From Defluviitoga tunisiensis (lineage in GTDB: Bacteria; Thermotogota; Thermotogae; Petrotogales; Petrotogaceae): a stretch of DNA of 64,000 nt. The translations under genes and the position numbers were made by a program. Shown here one piece after another: positions 60,874 through 64,000 of this stretch. How positions within the stretch are numbered: the first letter of the stretch is position 1; the number at the start of each line of letters is the position of its first letter. The DNA lies in NCBI RefSeq assembly GCF_000953715.1, contig NZ_LN824141.1, positions 308,676 through 372,675 on the forward strand, written 5' to 3'. The notes below the pieces were generated by a model, which did not search any database, was not told the origin of the DNA, and worked only from the letters and a program-made list of their open reading frames with translations.

Positions 60874-62850
60874 TTAATTTACTTTTATAATAACGGCAGT
60901 TTTTTCCGGAATTTTTAAATTTTTCCTACCTTCATTATAATATTTATTTTTAATATCCACTTCTTTTGTTGAGAAGAGGATCTCTATTTCTCCCTTTTTC
61001 TTGTCCAATAACCAAAGAGGTATCTCAACCTCAACTACTTTTTCTTCTCTATTTACTATTGTAACAATACTTTCTTCTTTATTCCAAGAGGCATAAGCTA
61101 GGTATCCTTTCTGCCAATCGATAAAATCAAAAGAACCTCTTCTTAATGAAGTCGAATTTTTATATACCTTAATTAATTCTCTCGTAAATTGCAATATTTC
61201 CAAGCCTTCTTCTGTTTCTCTTCCCCAAGGATAAGGTCTTCTATTGTCTGGATCTGTCCATCCTGGAAGACCTATTTCATCTCCATAATATAAACCAGGT
61301 GAACCAGGTAATGTAAACATCATTACAAGTCCCATTTTAAATACATCTAAATCTCTTCCTTCGATAGCTTCCTCGTGGGTATTTGGACCTAATCTGCCAA
61401 CTTTTTGAGTCGTTCTTGTCATCCATCTTGAATGATCATGATTGCTAAGTTGATTTAAAGCTATAAACTTACTATTCATAGGTAATTGTGAAAGACCCCA
61501 TTTAACAGCATTAACAAAGTAATCAGAATTTTTTAGCAATTCGGGTTTTAAGTAATCGTTATGCTTTTCCATACCTGTTAAAAAATAGCTAATAGGATCC
61601 ATACAAGTTATATAATTCATTATTGAATCCCAACATTGTCTTTCTAACCAAGGAAGCGGGGACTTATATATTTCTGAAAATATTATTGAATCAGGGTTTG
61701 CTTTTTTTGTAACTTTATAAAAAAACCTCCAAAAAGAAGTATTCGTTTCAAAAGATTTTCCTAAATCGTCTGCTACATCTAACCTCCACCCATCAACACT
61801 AAAAGGCTCGCTCACCCACTTTTTAGAAATATTTGCAATATACTTCCACAAATTAATATTTCCATAATTTAATTTAGGAAGGGTTCTGTAACCCCACCAA
61901 CCTTCATATTCGTTTTTTGAATTCCAATAAAAAAATCTTCTGTATGGCGAAGATTCATTATACAAAGCTCCATTTCCATACAGATTCATCTCATCAATCC
62001 ATTTATGAAAAGAACCACAATGATTAAATACCCCGTCTATTACAACTTTTATATTTCTTTTATGACAATCCTCTACCAACTTTTGAAATAACTCGTCACT
62101 CTTATTTAGATTAACTTGAGAAGTCGTTCTTACTTTATATTTTTTAGTTAAATCTTCAGTATCCTCAACAATAACCCCAAAATGAGGGTCTATGTGCTCG
62201 TAATCTTGAGTATCATATTTATGGGGACTAGGAGAAACAAAAATAGGATTAAAATAAATTGTCTCCACCCCTAAATTTTCTAAATAATCAAGTTTTTCTA
62301 AAACGCCTTTTAAGTCTCCTCCATAAAACTCTCTATGTCCATTTTTAGGATGGGGAAGCGTTCCCCAATCTTTTTTTACAACAACCTGTCCATCATAATG
62401 ATATTCATTGTTTACAGGATCGTTAGTTTTATCTGCATTATAAAATCTATCAACAAAAATTTGGTAATAAACAGTACCGTGTGCCCATTCTGGGGTTTTA
62501 AACCCTGCTATTAAAGTAAAATCAACTATTGACCTGTTTTGAAGAACCCCCATTGCGTCATATATAATACTCTTGTTCTTATCTAATAAATTAATTTCAA
62601 AATGATATCTTAAAATCCTATCTGGCATATTAAAATTACTTTCAAAATAATAATAATATTCACTTTCTTTATATAAAGTCATTGATTTATGCTGATATCG
62701 CTTGGCGTTTTTTTCGGGAGCAAAAATTACATTTCCTACACTCTTACCTAAATACTTTGGTATCCTCAGTCTAACAGTTACAAGATCCCCTAAATCTGGT
62801 TCTTCAGGGAAAAGATAAAAACTTGTTTGGTCAGAATAAATCCCTTTCAT
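60874..62850 (-). CDS. GH13 alpha-glucanase (neopullulanase/cyclomaltodextrinase-like)
   Basis: A 658-residue alpha-amylase family enzyme. The first 140 residues form a beta-sandwich typical of CBM34-bearing cyclomaltodextrinases. The barrel carries VYYQIFVDRF, DGVFNHCG, GWRLDVADD (nucleophile Asp), FSEIYKSP (acid/base Glu) and SNHDHSRW (third acid). No signal peptide, so it probably acts on imported maltodextrins or cyclodextrins or on glycogen. GGAGG 11 bases before ATG 62850 decides the start; a TTG at 62868 would lie in that site. Confidence 0.88.
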   Translation of the reverse strand: MKGIYSDQTSFYLFPEEPDLGDLVTVRLRIPKYLGKSVGNVIFAPEKNAKRYQHKSMTLYKESEYYYYFESNFNMPDRILRYHFEINLLDKNKSIIYDAMGVLQNRSIVDFTLIAGFKTPEWAHGTVYYQIFVDRFYNADKTNDPVNNEYHYDGQVVVKKDWGTLPHPKNGHREFYGGDLKGVLEKLDYLENLGVETIYFNPIFVSPSPHKYDTQDYEHIDPHFGVIVEDTEDLTKKYKVRTTSQVNLNKSDELFQKLVEDCHKRNIKVVIDGVFNHCGSFHKWIDEMNLYGNGALYNESSPYRRFFYWNSKNEYEGWWGYRTLPKLNYGNINLWKYIANISKKWVSEPFSVDGWRLDVADDLGKSFETNTSFWRFFYKVTKKANPDSIIFSEIYKSPLPWLERQCWDSIMNYITCMDPISYFLTGMEKHNDYLKPELLKNSDYFVNAVKWGLSQLPMNSKFIALNQLSNHDHSRWMTRTTQKVGRLGPNTHEEAIEGRDLDVFKMGLVMMFTLPGSPGLYYGDEIGLPGWTDPDNRRPYPWGRETEEGLEILQFTRELIKVYKNSTSLRRGSFDFIDWQKGYLAYASWNKEESIVTIVNREEKVVEVEIPLWLLDKKKGEIEILFSTKEVDIKNKYYNEGRKNLKIPEKTAVIIKVN

Positions 62851-62902
62851 GATCTCATTGTCCTCCAATTAATTGTATATATAAATTAAACAATAATTTA
62901 TT

Positions 62903-64000
62903 TTAACTTAAATTTTTATTTTTTTCTAATTTAAGCAGCTCTTCAACAATCTCTTTTTCCATATTTTCTAGTTCCAATAACTCTTTTTCTAATTTTACTT
63001 TTTCCTCCATTAATTCTATAACCTTATTATAATCGTCCCCAAATTCAAAAAGATTAACTTCTACCTTATCTAATTTTTTAAATAAGGTATCAGCTTGTGA
63101 TCTTACATATAAAAGTTGATTGTTTAAACTTTTAATTCTATTTTTAATTCTATTTTTTTCTTTATAAGAAACATTTTGAACCTTTTTCTTGTCTAATTTG
63201 AAAGAAGAACTTTTAATATTATCTAAAATATCATCAAGATTTTCAGACTCGATACTTTCACCATCATCGATCAACAAAAATTTATCTGCAATATTTTTAA
63301 TGAAATATTCATCGTGAGACACAAAAATTATAGCCCCTTTATATTCTTTAAGAGTCTTTTCTAATGATTGAATAGTTAAAACATCCAGATTATTTGTAGG
63401 TTCATCTAAAATCAAAACGTTAGGTTTTTCAAGTAAAATTTTTGCAAGTGCTAGTCTAGTTAATTCTCCACCTGAAAGTTCTTTAACTTTCTTAAAAACT
63501 TCCTCACCATAAAAACCAAATCGACCTAGATATTTTCTTACTTCATAATCTTTCCAATTCTGGACTATTTCCCAAGTTTCACTCAATACATCCAAATCAT
63601 CAGAAAGCTTCTCAACAACTTGATCCAAATATCCTACCTTTATATTATATCCCCATTCTACTTTCCCAGAATAAAAACTTATTTCTCCCAGTAATATTTT
63701 CAAAAGAGTTGTTTTTCCACAACCATTTTTTCCTAAAATTGCTAATTTTTCCCCCTCATATAATTCAAACGAGATATTAGTTAATAATTTGTGAAATTTG
63801 TCGTAAGAAAAAGAAAGATTTTCCACTTCTATTACCTTATATCCAGTTTTTTCAGGTTGGGGAATTTTTATTTCAATTTCCTTTTCTTGCTCTAGATTTT
63901 CAATTTCTTCGTATTCTTTCTTTAACTCTTCTAATTTTCTTTCTCTTATTATAGCTTGTCTCATCATTTTTTCAGTTCCCCATGACCTATATCTCTGAAT
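62903..64000 (-). CDS. ABC-F family ATPase, C-terminal part (5' end outside window)
   Basis: The frame is open to the right edge of the window, so the gene is partial. Visible: the inter-domain linker (IQRYRSWGTEK..RERKLEELKKEYEEI), the second ABC domain with Walker A GKNGCGKTT, signature LSGGELTRLAL, Walker B ILDEPTNNLD, and a C-terminal coiled-coil tail of about 80 residues. There are no membrane segments. ABC-F proteins act on ribosomes as translation factors or antibiotic-protection factors; which one cannot be said from this half. Confidence 0.88.
   Translation of the reverse strand: MQRYRSWGTEKMMRQAIIRERKLEELKKEYEEIENLEQEKEIEIKIPQPEKTGYKVIEVENLSFSYDKFHKLLTNISFELYEGEKLAILGKNGCGKTTLLKILLGEISFYSGKVEWGYNIKVGYLDQVVEKLSDDLDVLSETWEIVQNWKDYEVRKYLGRFGFYGEEVFKKVKELSGGELTRLALAKILLEKPNVLILDEPTNNLDVLTIQSLEKTLKEYKGAIIFVSHDEYFIKNIADKFLLIDDGESIESENLDDILDNIKSSSFKLDKKKVQNVSYKEKNRIKNRIKSLNNQLLYVRSQADTLFKKLDKVEVNLFEFGDDYNKVIELMEEKVKLEKELLELENMEKEIVEELLKLEKNKNLS

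Noticed and set aside
1-64000. CRISPR arrays, prophage or integrase modules, rRNA and tRNA genes
   Set aside because: I looked for regularly spaced repeats, phage structural genes and conserved RNA motifs and found none.

Overview
The window looks like a chromosomal segment of a thermophilic, sugar-fermenting member of the Thermotogota, most like Petrotoga. The signs are very low GC, strong AGGAGG-type ribosome binding sites, exported proteins with short Thermotoga-like signal peptides lacking a lipobox, many carbohydrate and nucleoside ABC transporters, and a two-subunit class I fumarase. The genus is inferred from protein flavour; no marker such as rRNA is present. I see no tRNA, rRNA or CRISPR array.

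Layout. (1) 1-7931: an LCP-type cell-envelope ligase, an FtsX/LolE-type permease, nucleoside diphosphate kinase, the glycogen pair glgD-glgC, two small membrane proteins of unknown function and a radical SAM protein that may be LipS2-like. (2) 7975-16112: nucleoside-salvage cluster A, with an ADP-ribosylglycohydrolase-fold protein, a nucleoside hydrolase, a BMP-type binding protein, a double-ABC ATPase, two permeases and a LacI regulator preceded by two identical operator-like sites. (3) 16764-29211: cluster B, a second transporter of the same type, a close paralogue of the hydrolase and a ribokinase. Cluster B is split by about 5 kb holding an orphan structured element that may be an IS200/IS605-type omega-RNA end, a frameshifted DDE insertion sequence, a secreted PHP-domain protein, and the wrecks of an IS3 element and a second copy of the DDE element. 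(4) 29484-38070: an outer-membrane-barrel-like protein, a GNAT acetyltransferase, and a tyrosine phosphatase / tyrosine kinase pair for polysaccharide control. An AddB-like nuclease and a small membrane-anchored starch-binding-like protein follow. (5) 38304-41306: a DEAD-box RNA helicase and fumarase. (6) 41484-51319: a LacI regulator, a GH94 phosphorylase, a large secreted GH144-like glucanase and a sugar ABC transporter, together suggesting beta-1,2-glucan use. (7) 51451-57413: an esterase pseudogene, a thioredoxin-like protein, WrbA, and an operon for a 3-amino-uronic-acid nucleotide sugar headed by an unusual regulator. (8) 57467-64000: a membrane-anchored beta-propeller protein, an M3 peptidase, a GH13 alpha-glucanase and a partial ABC-F protein.

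How the genes fit together. Clusters A and B look like two versions of one pathway: import nucleosides, cleave the N-glycosidic bond, phosphorylate ribose. The GH144-like enzyme, ABC transporter and GH94 phosphorylase form a consistent extracellular-cut, import, phosphorolysis route. The kinase/phosphatase pair and the aminotransferase-dehydrogenase-oxidoreductase trio both belong to surface polysaccharide production. The most interesting leads are the duplicated hydrolase/transporter clusters, a palindromic leader shared by exported-protein genes, the orphan structured RNA-like element, a fold-back hairpin over the transposase start, and an SD-hairpin-ATG leader at 57501-57554.
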